DNA of 64,000 bases from Cellvibrio mixtus subsp. mixtus J3-8 (GTDB taxonomy: Bacteria > Pseudomonadota > Gammaproteobacteria > Pseudomonadales > Cellvibrionaceae), in contig NZ_KN266207.1 of NCBI RefSeq assembly GCF_000766945.1, forward strand, positions 749,843 to 813,842. Direction: 5' to 3'. Position 1 is the first letter of the stretch, and every line of letters begins with the position of its first letter. Made by a program: the position numbers and the translations under genes. Positions 9,092 through 17,276 of the stretch are shown here, one piece after another. The notes under the pieces were generated by a model. That model ran no database searches. It had not been told where the DNA came from and was given only the letters and a program-made list of their open reading frames with translations.

Positions 9092-10219
9092 ATGAATGAA
9101 GTTCAGGCGCGCATGAATGTTAATTTCCAGCTTATATCAACAACACCTTCCGCATCAACACCGGCGTCAAAACCTGCTCTGCCCGACATCAAAACAGATT
9201 CAAACCTCCATATCAGCGCTGAAGCACAGTACCTGTTTGAAATGAACAAATACCTGGCTGGCCTTGAATCTACGGAAAGAAACTCGGTATTGAATTATCT
9301 GTCCCAAGGCAGCGACCCATTACAACGAAAAGCAGCGGAGCATTTCACCCAAACCCAGGAACAATTAATCACTCAGGAAATTAGGATACAAGATTCCGGT
9401 GGAGACGATGGACGGAACTTGCTGAATGTAGATTTTGTACTCAATGAATCAACGGCAATTGTTGCCCGGCCTCTTGTTGCCGATATTTTTCGCCTTGACG
9501 AAAGGGAAAATTTTATTCCTGAGCGAAGGGGAAGTACGCAGGCATTAAAAGATCAGGTGGATGCCCTTGAGAAATCTACGTCGGGTATTTTGGGGGCGCA
9601 AGACACTGCTAATTTATTTGGTTCGGTACGCAATGCATTGAGTGCAGCGGAAAATGTTTTCTTCTCAGTTGATGATGTAATTTATTTCAATTACATGCTG
9701 GAAAAAGCCAATGAGGCGATAAAGTTTTTTGACACGCCAGGTGATGTTGGGTCGGCATTAAATGCTATTTTAAACCAGGGAGTTAATCATCAAAAATCAA
9801 TCCAGACCCAGGAATTGGACCAGGCCCGTGAAGGTATAAATAATGGAAGCTTTGGCCATATTACCAGGGATAATTTGCGCCTGGGTGAGGCCGCTCAGCG
9901 TTATAACGAGCAATTTCAAAGCATTATCCAGTCAACTGGTTTATCGGTGTTTGACTCAGGTGGAGTCATCAATAAATTGTTGATAGAGAATACTGACTTG
10001 ATCCGGTTTAATCCGGAAAAAATTAATGACGCGCTCGCGTTCTACCAAAAAGATTTTGAAAAATTTGAGCGGGCACTGCATAAAGATTTTTCATCGTCAG
10101 GTGCTCAACAGCTTTATACATTGGACTCGCAAGGGCTTGATGTAGGTCGTGACTACGCATTGAAGGTCATTGAACAGATCCAAAACTATGTTGCGACGGC
10201 AACACGTACGAACCAATAG
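9092..10219 (+). CDS. Uncharacterised helical protein, probable late flagellar regulon member
   Basis: I do not recognise this 375-residue cytoplasmic or exported protein; it has no signal peptide or transmembrane segment. ATG 9092 is chosen because AAGGAG lies 9 bases upstream; the frame is open from 9026. After a Ser/Pro-rich N-terminus comes SNLHISAEAQYLFEMNKYL, which resembles the V-x-I/L-S-E-Q-A-x-x-L motif of FlgM here. Long Gln/Glu-rich helices fill the rest. The sigma-28 promoter at 9014-9040 suggests expression with late flagellar genes. Possible roles include a secreted cap, effector or motility accessory protein; none is shown. Confidence 0.65.
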   Translation: MNEVQARMNVNFQLISTTPSASTPASKPALPDIKTDSNLHISAEAQYLFEMNKYLAGLESTERNSVLNYLSQGSDPLQRKAAEHFTQTQEQLITQEIRIQDSGGDDGRNLLNVDFVLNESTAIVARPLVADIFRLDERENFIPERRGSTQALKDQVDALEKSTSGILGAQDTANLFGSVRNALSAAENVFFSVDDVIYFNYMLEKANEAIKFFDTPGDVGSALNAILNQGVNHQKSIQTQELDQAREGINNGSFGHITRDNLRLGEAAQRYNEQFQSIIQSTGLSVFDSGGVINKLLIENTDLIRFNPEKINDALAFYQKDFEKFERALHKDFSSSGAQQLYTLDSQGLDVGRDYALKVIEQIQNYVATATRTNQ

Positions 10220-10265
10220 AATAGCCAGAGGCAATATTGTGGAAGTTATTTTGATCCACACATAA

Positions 10266-10688
10266 TTACCAGCCCAGCGGTTGTCCCCTGGTGAGAAAAA
10301 TACGTTCTGCAGGAATCCGCAGTTGCTCCAGTAAATATATTGAAAATGCAGGTGCATAGTGTTGCTTCGCTATTGCACGCTCCATGCATAGCAACCACGC
10401 ATCGCGTTCTGCTTCTCCAATCTTTAGATGAGCATGGCTACGCGGAATATTAATGTTCCCGTATTTTTCACGGTAATTGTTTGGGCCACCCATCCAGCCA
10501 CTGAGAAATAATGTCAGCTTGTCTCGCGATTCGGTCAAATCTGATTTGTGCATCTTGCGGATAATTGCCGCTTCCGGCAAGGTGTCCATTTCCTCATAAA
10601 AATCATCAACCAATTTGCGTATGCCTTCGGTGCCGCCTGCGGCCTGGAATGAGTTATCGGAGAAACCATAAAGAGGTGTGTCGGTCAC
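10266..10688 (-). CDS. Group II truncated haemoglobin
   Basis: A 140-residue haem globin of the trHbO class, which binds O2/NO and peroxide in the cytoplasm. Visible signatures are the B-helix FYEEMDTLPEA, the group II G8 tryptophan in LSGWMGGPNNYREKYG and the proximal histidine region IPRSHAHLKIGEAERDAWL. The length is close to the family norm. It converges on the 9092 gene and is divergent from the hybrid kinase. Its physiological ligand cannot be read from sequence. Confidence 0.9.
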   Translation of the reverse strand: MTDTPLYGFSDNSFQAAGGTEGIRKLVDDFYEEMDTLPEAAIIRKMHKSDLTESRDKLTLFLSGWMGGPNNYREKYGNINIPRSHAHLKIGEAERDAWLLCMERAIAKQHYAPAFSIYLLEQLRIPAERIFLTRGQPLGW

Positions 10689-10859
10689 TTTTTGTACCTA
10701 TGATGCTAAATAGTAATGCCGTTTATTGTTGCAGTATTTGCAATCCGAATACAGCGAAAATCCCGATCATGGACAATAAAGGATTATATTCAAATGCCTG
10801 GTAGGGAATGCTATGTTTACGTTATGTTTTAGCATTGTTTTCTCCCGGGGGTGGAACCT

Positions 10860-12857
10860 ATGAGTCAAAATTTGCACACCCATGTCTTTTTATCCGGTGG
10901 TGGAGACATGGGGCAACGCATTCGCGAATACGATTGGGATCGCACTCCATTAGGAAATCCCTCTGCATGGCCCCAAAGCCTTAAAACCATAGTGAGGCTG
11001 ATGCTTTCTTCTGGCCACCCAATGTTCATTTGGTGGGGGTCGGAATTGATCCAGTTTTATAACGATGCTTACCGTAACTATATCGGCGTAGAGCGACATC
11101 CAAGTGCGTTGGGGCAATGCGGCAAAACCTGTTGGACTGAAATCTGGCCAATAATAGGCCCGCAAATCGAACAGGTAATGAGCGGCAATGGAAGCATCTG
11201 GCGCGAAGATCAATTGGTGCCTGTTACGCGTGATGGAGAAATTAAATACGGTTATTGGACTTATTCATTTGATCCTATTTACGATGAAACTGCGCCTAAT
11301 CAGGTAGGTGGTGTTTTAGTCATTGTGTCTGAAACAACCCATCATGTTTTGGAGCAGCAGCGGCAAAGGGAAGTGGAGGCGCGTTGGCAAAATCTTTTTA
11401 CTAACGCACCTGCATTTATGTGTATTTACACCGGGCCTGATCACGTTTATGAGTATGCAAACACGCGTTATTGCGAGTTGGTTGGACAGACCGATCTTGT
11501 TAATAAAACGTTGCGTGAAGTTGTGCCGGAAGTTTTTGAACAAGGATTCGGTGATCTATTGGATTACATTTATGCAACGGGCCAGTCCCATGTCGGAATT
11601 GCCACGCCGGTAACATTTAAAAATCGCGATGGTATTGAGCGAAATGTATTTCTGGATTTTGTTTTGCAACCTATCCGTAATTCGGAAAATAAAATAACCG
11701 GAATTTTTGTTAATGGCTACGACGTAACCGAACGCGTACTTTCCCAGCAAATACTTGAAGAGCAGGATAAGCGCAAAGATGAATTTCTAGCAATGCTTGC
11801 CCATGAATTACGCAACCCGCTTGCACCCATTCGCAATGCGAGTGAACTGCTAACCCAAACAACCCAGTATGGTTCTGTGCCCCATTCATTGGGTGAACTT
11901 ATCACCCGCCAGGTTGTACAACTAACTCGATTGATTGATGATTTGCTCGAAGTCTCCCGGATTTCACAAGGGCGTATGGCATTACAACTCGGGCCGGTAT
12001 TACTGGATCAAGTAATACGCTTTGCAGTTGAATCGACCAGTGTCGCTATGTTGGAAAAAAAGCTGCGGCTTACGTATGACTGCGCCGAAACACACCTTAT
12101 CATTAATGGTGATTATGCACGGCTGGTGCAAAGTATCGTCAATATTCTGGTCAATGCAACCAAATATACTGAGGAAGGTGGATGCGTAAGGATTAATTTG
12201 CGCAGTGAAGATAAACAAGCTGTTATTGATGTATCTGATAGTGGTATCGGTATTGAAAAGGATATGCTGGAAAAAATATTTGATTTATTTATGCAAATTG
12301 ATAAATCCATTGATCGCAGTGCTGGTGGCCTGGGGATTGGTTTGTCCGTAGTAAATACCATCATTAAAATGCATGGGGGCCATGTTACGGCGTACAGTAA
12401 TGGTTTGGGGCAGGGGGCAACATTTTCAATTCGCCTGCCTCTTGCGAGTGCAAAAGAATCGTTAGGTAATGCTGTGACCGATACTGTATTGCCCTCGCTG
12501 AAATTTTTGTTGGTCGACGATAATGAAGATGCAACAAACTCTCTCTCTATGTTATTAAAAACCATTGGTCATGACACAGTTGTAGCATATAAGGGCGCTG
12601 ATGCACTCGCCATTTTTGCGCAAAAAACATTTGATATCGTGTTGCTGGATATTGGTTTGCCTGATATCGACGGATATAAAGTTGCGCAGCAAATTCGTAC
12701 AACTAATAACGACGTCATTATTATTGCTGTGTCAGGCTACGGCCAGGCGGATGATATTCGTAAAGCGATGGAAGCTGGATTCAGTGGCCATTTAACTAAA
12801 CCGGTATCGCTTGATACGCTAGAGGCAACGATAAATAAGTTGAGGAAAGGCGCATAA
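10860..12857 (+). CDS. Soluble PAS-PAS hybrid histidine kinase/response regulator
   Basis: A 665-residue cytoplasmic signalling protein without transmembrane helices. Two PAS/GAF-like sensor domains cover about 40-165 and 175-290. A HisKA domain follows with phospho-acceptor H315 in LAMLAHELRNPLAPI, then a HATPase with SDSGIGIEKDMLEKIF and GGLGIGLSVV, and a C-terminal receiver with LLVDDNEDATNSL and acceptor D597 in LLDIGLPDIDGY. ATG 10860 is preferred over GTG 10851, since the GGGGGTGG upstream can act as the Shine-Dalgarno. No dedicated partner regulator is adjacent. Confidence 0.9.
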   Translation: MSQNLHTHVFLSGGGDMGQRIREYDWDRTPLGNPSAWPQSLKTIVRLMLSSGHPMFIWWGSELIQFYNDAYRNYIGVERHPSALGQCGKTCWTEIWPIIGPQIEQVMSGNGSIWREDQLVPVTRDGEIKYGYWTYSFDPIYDETAPNQVGGVLVIVSETTHHVLEQQRQREVEARWQNLFTNAPAFMCIYTGPDHVYEYANTRYCELVGQTDLVNKTLREVVPEVFEQGFGDLLDYIYATGQSHVGIATPVTFKNRDGIERNVFLDFVLQPIRNSENKITGIFVNGYDVTERVLSQQILEEQDKRKDEFLAMLAHELRNPLAPIRNASELLTQTTQYGSVPHSLGELITRQVVQLTRLIDDLLEVSRISQGRMALQLGPVLLDQVIRFAVESTSVAMLEKKLRLTYDCAETHLIINGDYARLVQSIVNILVNATKYTEEGGCVRINLRSEDKQAVIDVSDSGIGIEKDMLEKIFDLFMQIDKSIDRSAGGLGIGLSVVNTIIKMHGGHVTAYSNGLGQGATFSIRLPLASAKESLGNAVTDTVLPSLKFLLVDDNEDATNSLSMLLKTIGHDTVVAYKGADALAIFAQKTFDIVLLDIGLPDIDGYKVAQQIRTTNNDVIIIAVSGYGQADDIRKAMEAGFSGHLTKPVSLDTLEATINKLRKGA

Positions 12858-13010
12858 CCGGGGGCAGTAATAATCTGGGTTTATTCTTCGAAACAGGATA
12901 ATTTCCGGGTCCGGGTTGCGTTATTGGGAGCAATAATGAATATTTTCCGGTGAAATGCAATTTCACAAATTCGCAGTGGCAATTTGCAACAGTCAAACGA
13001 TTTTCGGGCA

Positions 13011-13038
13011 ATTATTTGCCGCAGTTACGGCAAATAAT
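13011..13038 (-). terminator. Hairpin downstream of the 13046 gene
   Basis: A perfect 11-base inverted repeat, ATTATTTGCCG/CGGCAAATAAT, with a 6-base loop, placed just after the stop codon of the leftward gene. It lacks a long T-run on the minus strand, so it may be a weak terminator or a 3' stabiliser. Confidence 0.5.
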
Positions 13039-13045
13039 ATCCAAT

Positions 13046-13561
13046 TTATTTCCGCTTGATTCCCAGAATACTCATCAGTTCAAGTCCTCTCGGCGCGGCA
13101 GTTACTTTCTGCTCGAATGCTTGCCTGAGAGATTCACTATATTCCGGATTTTTGATAACTTTTTCATACATGTCATTTTGAGTATTTATTCCAAATTCCT
13201 TTTTTGTGGCCTCAAAGGCTTCATTGAAAATTTTTCCGTATTCGGATAATTCATTTTTAAATGTTTCCCGATAAGTCTCCATGCGCGCAAAGTGACCATT
13301 GCTATAGGATTCTGAAACGCCAAGTTTGCTGGAGATCGGGAGTAAATCCTGATACCAGCCTGGCGCCATTGCCATTTTTAACAATTCTTCTGGTACTTCC
13401 TGATTTGAAAGCGCTTTTCCTTGTTCTGATATCGTTACTTTGTCGGGTGAACTTGCTTTTAGAGGGAATAAGGAAAGCGCTTGCGCTTTATCGTCTCTAT
13501 TTCTGGCCAATGAATTCGTAAAATTATATAAATTTGCAATTGATGATCTGGATACATCCAT
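13046..13561 (-). CDS. Uncharacterised protein with FlgM-like SEQ motif
   Basis: This 171-residue protein has no signal peptide and belongs to no family I recognise. Near residues 38-50 it has PDKVTISEQGKAL, very similar in pattern to GDQVVLSEQAQTL of the FlgM encoded 2.5 kb away. The rest is helical, with ETYRETFKNELSEYGKIFNEAF and a basic C-terminal end IKRK. The motif also occurs in the sigma-28-driven 9092 protein. I infer a flagellar or secretion-related link, but no flagellar promoter was found upstream. Confidence 0.55.
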   Translation of the reverse strand: MDVSRSSIANLYNFTNSLARNRDDKAQALSLFPLKASSPDKVTISEQGKALSNQEVPEELLKMAMAPGWYQDLLPISSKLGVSESYSNGHFARMETYRETFKNELSEYGKIFNEAFEATKKEFGINTQNDMYEKVIKNPEYSESLRQAFEQKVTAAPRGLELMSILGIKRK

Positions 13562-13742
13562 CGCGTCAAACTCCTGTTTTAATGTTGCAAATTTAATTAG
13601 CAGATTCTATGCCATGCGACTATAGCCACTGCTTTTTTGGTCGAATTTCTTTCTTTATCCTTCAGGTGTTTGTTGTGGTCTAGACTTTCCGAAAACAAAT
13701 GAAAACTTATCGCTTTCAAATCCATTTCATAAGGGGAATATC

Positions 13743-15083
13743 ATGGAGCGGAGTGCTATCAGAAAGAATTTCGTGGTGATGTGTACCGCTGTCTTTACTT
13801 TGAGTAGTGTCGTGGCATTTGCGGCGGAAGAAAAAATACCGGATGCACTTGAGAGCGACCCCATAAAATTGGGCTGGATGATTGGCTTCCCACCACCTGA
13901 AGATCGCATTATTCGTTTTGATGATGGAAGTTATTTTAAATTTCCGCAAATGCGCTGGAGCGTGTCTAATTTCAGGCAATTGATGCCTACGGTAAATGTA
14001 TCTCGCGGGGTGAGTGTACCTTCTGAACTAAAACAAAAAATCGATGGGAATATTAATCAATTAATGTTTTTACCTACCAATTCAAAACAGCCTATGACCT
14101 GGGAGGCATCATTGCTTGCTAATTTCACTGACGGAATTATTGTTTTGCATAAAGGCAATATTGTTTATGAACGCTATTTCGGTGTGCTCGGAGCAGAAGG
14201 ACAACATGCTGCTATGTCAGTAACAAAAACATTTATAGGAACATTGGCTGCAATGATGGTTGCAGATGGTTTGCTCGATGCGAATAAAAAAATAGCCGAG
14301 TATATTCCGGAGCTTGCCAAATCAGCGTTTGGTAATGCGAGCCTGAGACAGGTTATGGATATGACAACAGGTATCCGTTTCAGGGAGGATTATGCTGATC
14401 CTACAGCAGAGGTTTGGGCCCATGCAGCAGCAGGTAATCCATTAACTAAACCAAAGGACTACAAGGGGCCGCGGTCTTATTATGACTTCCTGCAAACAGT
14501 ACAAGCAGAAGGTTCTCATGGTGATGGTTTCCATTATCGTACAGCGAACACGGATGTTTTGGGCTGGGTGTTGGCAAGGGTTAGCGGGCGCTCGGTTGCG
14601 CAATTGTTATCCGAGCGAATCTGGAAGAAATTAGGCGCAGAGCAAGATGCTTATATGTCGGTGGATTCCACAGGAACACCATTTGCCGGTGGTGGATTGA
14701 ATACTGGTTTGCGTGACCTTGCACGCTTTGGAGAAATGATTAGAAACAATGGAATGTATAACGGCCAAAAAATTATTTCGCAAACCGTCATTGATGATAT
14801 TCGACAGGGGGCAAATAAAAAAGATTTTGCCAAAGCCGGGTATAAACACTTAACCGGTTGGAGTTATCGAAACATGTGGTGGGTTACCCACAATAAGAAC
14901 GGTGCATTTATGGCGCGGGGTGTTCATGGGCAAGCGTTGTATATCGATCCCGCAGCCGGGATGGTCATAGCCCGATTTGCAAGTCATCCAATCGCAAGTA
15001 ACTCTGCAAATGATCCAACATCGCTACCGGCATATTATGCGTTGGGAGAGTATCTGCTTGGTTTGGATAAATTAAAAAAATAA
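13743..15083 (+). CDS. Exported beta-lactamase-clan serine hydrolase
   Basis: A periplasmic serine hydrolase of the class C beta-lactamase/6-aminohexanoate-dimer hydrolase family, 446 residues with an N-terminal signal peptide (cleavage near AFAAEE). The nucleophile motif S159-V-T-K162 is present, and YRTANTD at about 265 supplies the second-motif tyrosine. MDMTTGIRFREDY and GGGLNTGLRDLARFGEMI are typical of the clan. True beta-lactam resistance is unlikely; esterase, amidase or peptidase activity is more probable. It stands alone upstream of tRNA-Arg. Substrate unknown. Confidence 0.85.
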   Translation: MERSAIRKNFVVMCTAVFTLSSVVAFAAEEKIPDALESDPIKLGWMIGFPPPEDRIIRFDDGSYFKFPQMRWSVSNFRQLMPTVNVSRGVSVPSELKQKIDGNINQLMFLPTNSKQPMTWEASLLANFTDGIIVLHKGNIVYERYFGVLGAEGQHAAMSVTKTFIGTLAAMMVADGLLDANKKIAEYIPELAKSAFGNASLRQVMDMTTGIRFREDYADPTAEVWAHAAAGNPLTKPKDYKGPRSYYDFLQTVQAEGSHGDGFHYRTANTDVLGWVLARVSGRSVAQLLSERIWKKLGAEQDAYMSVDSTGTPFAGGGLNTGLRDLARFGEMIRNNGMYNGQKIISQTVIDDIRQGANKKDFAKAGYKHLTGWSYRNMWWVTHNKNGAFMARGVHGQALYIDPAAGMVIARFASHPIASNSANDPTSLPAYYALGEYLLGLDKLKK

Positions 15084-15110
15084 AAAGGTGATGAATAGCA
15101 CTCTGAAAAA

Positions 15111-15186
15111 TGGCGTCCCCGGCGGGAATCGAACCCACATCATACGCTTAGGAGGCATACGTTCTATCCGATTAAACTACAGGGAC
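15111..15186 (-). tRNA. tRNA-Arg (anticodon CCT)
   Basis: The minus strand folds as a 76-base cloverleaf with an encoded CCA end. The acceptor stem is GTCCCTG/CGGGGAC, the anticodon stem TATGC/GCGTA holds loop CTCCTAA (anticodon CCT), and the T arm is GTGGG-TTCGATT-CCCGC. It reads the rare AGG codon. A -10-like TATAAT with a GC-rich discriminator sits upstream at 15215-15220. Confidence 0.95.
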
Positions 15187-15214
15187 GCACCACACGCAGT
15201 TGCGTGCGGCGCGG

Positions 15215-15220
15215 ATTATA
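15215..15220 (-). promoter_or_regulatory. -10 element of the tRNA-Arg promoter
   Basis: The minus strand reads TATAAT followed by a GC-rich discriminator (CCGCGCC), typical of stringently controlled stable-RNA promoters. The -35 element is weak. Confidence 0.5.
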
Positions 15221-15239
15221 TAGGCTTGCGGGAAAAATA

Positions 15240-15716
15240 TTAAGCCTTGGCAACGGTATAGGATGAAGTATGTTGGGTTTGTGTGCCTTGAGCGGTATAT
15301 AGGGACGGGGCTGCTACCTTACCGCGCAACAAGTTCAGCAAATGATTCAGGGTTTGTTGCGAGCGGGCAAGCATCTTTCCATTCACATCATTCATTTTTT
15401 GGCATTCTTCAAACTCGCTCACCAGATTTTTCCAGTCATCGCACAGCGGCAATGTAGCGGTGTTGCGTTGCAAGAACGTATCCCAGCCAGCGGCATTAGT
15501 GGGTAAGCCAAGTGTGGTGAGAATTTGATGGCGCAGTTTTGCGCTGTTATTTAATTGCTCAACAGTAATGGATTTTTGTTCGATGATTTCTTGCAGGCCA
15601 TCTTGTTTGCGCTGTTCAAGCAATTGGCGCTCTTCAATGAGTAATTGTTTGAGTTGGGCGATGGCGGTAGTGTCCTGCGTAATCATTTGACGCAGGGCAT
15701 TAATATCGAGAGACAT
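15240..15716 (-). CDS. flgN: FlgN, chaperone for hook-associated proteins
   Basis: FlgN is a cytoplasmic export chaperone that holds FlgK and FlgL before secretion. The 158-residue protein is almost wholly helical with a Gln/Glu-rich coiled coil (about 15-60) and the family pattern LLNLLRGK near the end. The start at 15716 follows AGAGG by 5 bases; an in-frame TTG at 15752 would extend it and is rejected. It is the last gene of the leftward flgA-flgM-flgN set. Identification rests on context plus helical pattern, as FlgN sequences diverge widely. Confidence 0.85.
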   Translation of the reverse strand: MSLDINALRQMITQDTTAIAQLKQLLIEERQLLEQRKQDGLQEIIEQKSITVEQLNNSAKLRHQILTTLGLPTNAAGWDTFLQRNTATLPLCDDWKNLVSEFEECQKMNDVNGKMLARSQQTLNHLLNLLRGKVAAPSLYTAQGTQTQHTSSYTVAKA

Positions 15717-15818
15717 AGCAACCTCTACTGGATGTGGAGAAGGTTTTTTCAAAAGGCGCCGGGGAAGAGCCTGTCAATTATCCTTCAAGTCAAAAAACGG
15801 TTATTCAATTAACGGCAA

Positions 15819-16136
15819 TTAGCCCAGCAAGTCATTCTGGTTGAGCATATTTTCTGCAATGCGTTCCGGGTTGATTTCAAAACGACCTTCCGCAATGGCG
15901 CGACGAATCTCTGCCACTTTATCCAGATTGACATCGGGGGCAGCGTCGATTTTGCTTTGCAAGCGGCCAAGCGTTTGTGCTTGTTCACTCAACACCACTT
16001 GATCACCAGCCTTGGGTGTGGCGGGTGCGGGTGCAGCAGCGGGCGCTTTGGTTTCCGATGCCGCAGTGGTAGCAGGCTTGCTGCGAGTGCCTTTGGTGCT
16101 GACAGAATCCAGCGAGTTGTTGGTATTGAAGTTCAT
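15819..16136 (-). CDS. flgM: FlgM, anti-sigma-28 factor
   Basis: FlgM binds and inhibits FliA until the hook is complete and it is exported. The 105-residue protein has a disordered Ala/Pro/Thr-rich N-terminal half, then GDQVVLSEQAQTL and a C-terminal sigma-binding helix pair with VAEIRRAIAEGRFEINPERI, the family signature. AGGGG precedes the ATG. A consensus sigma-28 promoter at 16238-16264 drives flgMN, giving the usual feedback loop. Readthrough from flgA can add sigma-54-dependent expression. Confidence 0.95.
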   Translation of the reverse strand: MNFNTNNSLDSVSTKGTRSKPATTAASETKAPAAAPAPATPKAGDQVVLSEQAQTLGRLQSKIDAAPDVNLDKVAEIRRAIAEGRFEINPERIAENMLNQNDLLG

Positions 16137-16237
16137 TTGTTTTCCCCTGTTCGCCCTGCGGGCGATTTGTACAAAATTGTCGCGGTTGCTATGTCGGGAC
16201 AAGTTGGAAAGCCGTATTTGTGGCTCTCCTAGCCAGG

Positions 16238-16264
16238 TTATCGGCTTTAGCTCCCGTAACTTTA
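16238..16264 (-). promoter_or_regulatory. Sigma-28 promoter of flgMN
   Basis: The minus strand reads TAAA, a 15-base spacer, then GCCGATAA, a full consensus match. It lies about 100 bases before the flgM ATG, between flgA and flgM. Confidence 0.85.
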
Positions 16265-16307
16265 GCAATTATTTAAAAAAACTTTCAGCGCCGCCTAAAT
16301 ACTGGTC

Positions 16308-17102
16308 TCACAAGGTTTGCACTAATCCCTGGCCTCGTACAACGCCGGTTACTATACGGTCTGATGAGTCATTCCTGACGCGGATTTTCTGTCCGAGGCG
16401 CCCATCACCCATTGCGGTACCGTTGCTGCTGACTTTAATACTGCCTACAAGTGATTCCAGCTTGACGACTTCGCCGCGTTTTATGGCGGTAGGGGCATCA
16501 AGCACCGTATTTCTGAATGGTTCACCTTTACCGATATTACGTTTTGCCTCTCGTCCGATAACCGCGCCGCTATCAGCGGCAAAGCCCTGACGGATGTTGC
16601 TCACATTGACCAGGCTGGTAGTTAAGTGAGCGGCAGTGATGGATTCACCGCGCGCTATATCCCTCAATGCCACCGGAATTTCGCGATAGATCACAACCTG
16701 GGCGGGGATGTGGACCGCCCAATTTATATGTTCCGTTGCGCATTGGGCCTTGACTGTAATATTGCCGCCCAGGCCGGTTTGATCTTGGGCGGTGAATCCT
16801 ACGGGGGCAGGGCATTGGCCCAGGCGAAGGCGGTTATCCAGATTACCAACACTAATATCAATGCGCTCGTGGGGGGCTTGTTGATATTCGCTTGCCAGGA
16901 AGCTGGTAGTGTCCTGCTTTAATTGCAAATGGCTGTAAATGCCTGTGGCAAGGGCAGGGTAGCTGGCGCTGCAAGCTGCTGCGATCAATGCCAGTGGACA
17001 AAATTTTGACGATATGAAGTGCTTTTGAGCGGGCAAAAGATAAGTGGCGCTCTGGCGCAAAATATTCTTCACGAAAGTTCTATAAAAACTAGGAAGTTCC
17101 AT
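16308..17102 (-). CDS. flgA: FlgA, P-ring assembly chaperone
   Basis: FlgA is a periplasmic chaperone that helps FlgI assemble into the P ring around the rod. The 264-residue protein has an N-terminal signal segment (about 28-52, CPLALIAAACSASYPALA) and a C-terminal SAF domain with ARGESITAAHLT, NIGKGEPFRN and GQKIRVRNDSSDRIVTGVV. ATG 17102 is chosen behind AGGATAGGA; the open frame continues upstream but lacks similarity. It is divergent from cheV, and a sigma-54 promoter at 17210-17225 points into it. Confidence 0.9.
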   Translation of the reverse strand: MELPSFYRTFVKNILRQSATYLLPAQKHFISSKFCPLALIAAACSASYPALATGIYSHLQLKQDTTSFLASEYQQAPHERIDISVGNLDNRLRLGQCPAPVGFTAQDQTGLGGNITVKAQCATEHINWAVHIPAQVVIYREIPVALRDIARGESITAAHLTTSLVNVSNIRQGFAADSGAVIGREAKRNIGKGEPFRNTVLDAPTAIKRGEVVKLESLVGSIKVSSNGTAMGDGRLGQKIRVRNDSSDRIVTGVVRGQGLVQTL

Positions 17103-17162
17103 ATTTTGTCCTATCCTCAAGGGTAAGCACTTTATGTCAGGCAGATTCTGTCTGTGAATGGC

Positions 17163-17189
17163 TAAAGTCCGGCGGTTTTTTGCCGCTAA
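17163..17189 (+). promoter_or_regulatory. Sigma-28 promoter of cheV-cheR
   Basis: TAAA at 17163-17166, a 15-base spacer, then GCCGCTAA at 17182-17189 (one mismatch to consensus). It lies 88 bases upstream of cheV. Confidence 0.75.
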
Positions 17190-17209
17190 GCTGTTCTGAA
17201 AAGTACCAA

Positions 17210-17225
17210 AGCAAATATTGTGCCG
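17210..17225 (-). promoter_or_regulatory. Sigma-54 promoter of flgA
   Basis: The minus strand reads CGGCAC-AATAT-TTGCT, one mismatch to consensus with correct GG/GC spacing. It is 108 bases upstream of the flgA ATG and overlaps the cheV leader. Confidence 0.7.
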
Positions 17226-17276
17226 CGATTTTTCAGGCAGTTTTAAAAACCATTTAGATGAGAATGAGGTAATTGC

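Noticed and set aside
13680..13742. Sigma-28 promoter for the 13046 gene (minus-strand TTATCGCT-like sequence)
   Set aside because: The -10 has two mismatches and no TAAA element lies 15 bases away.
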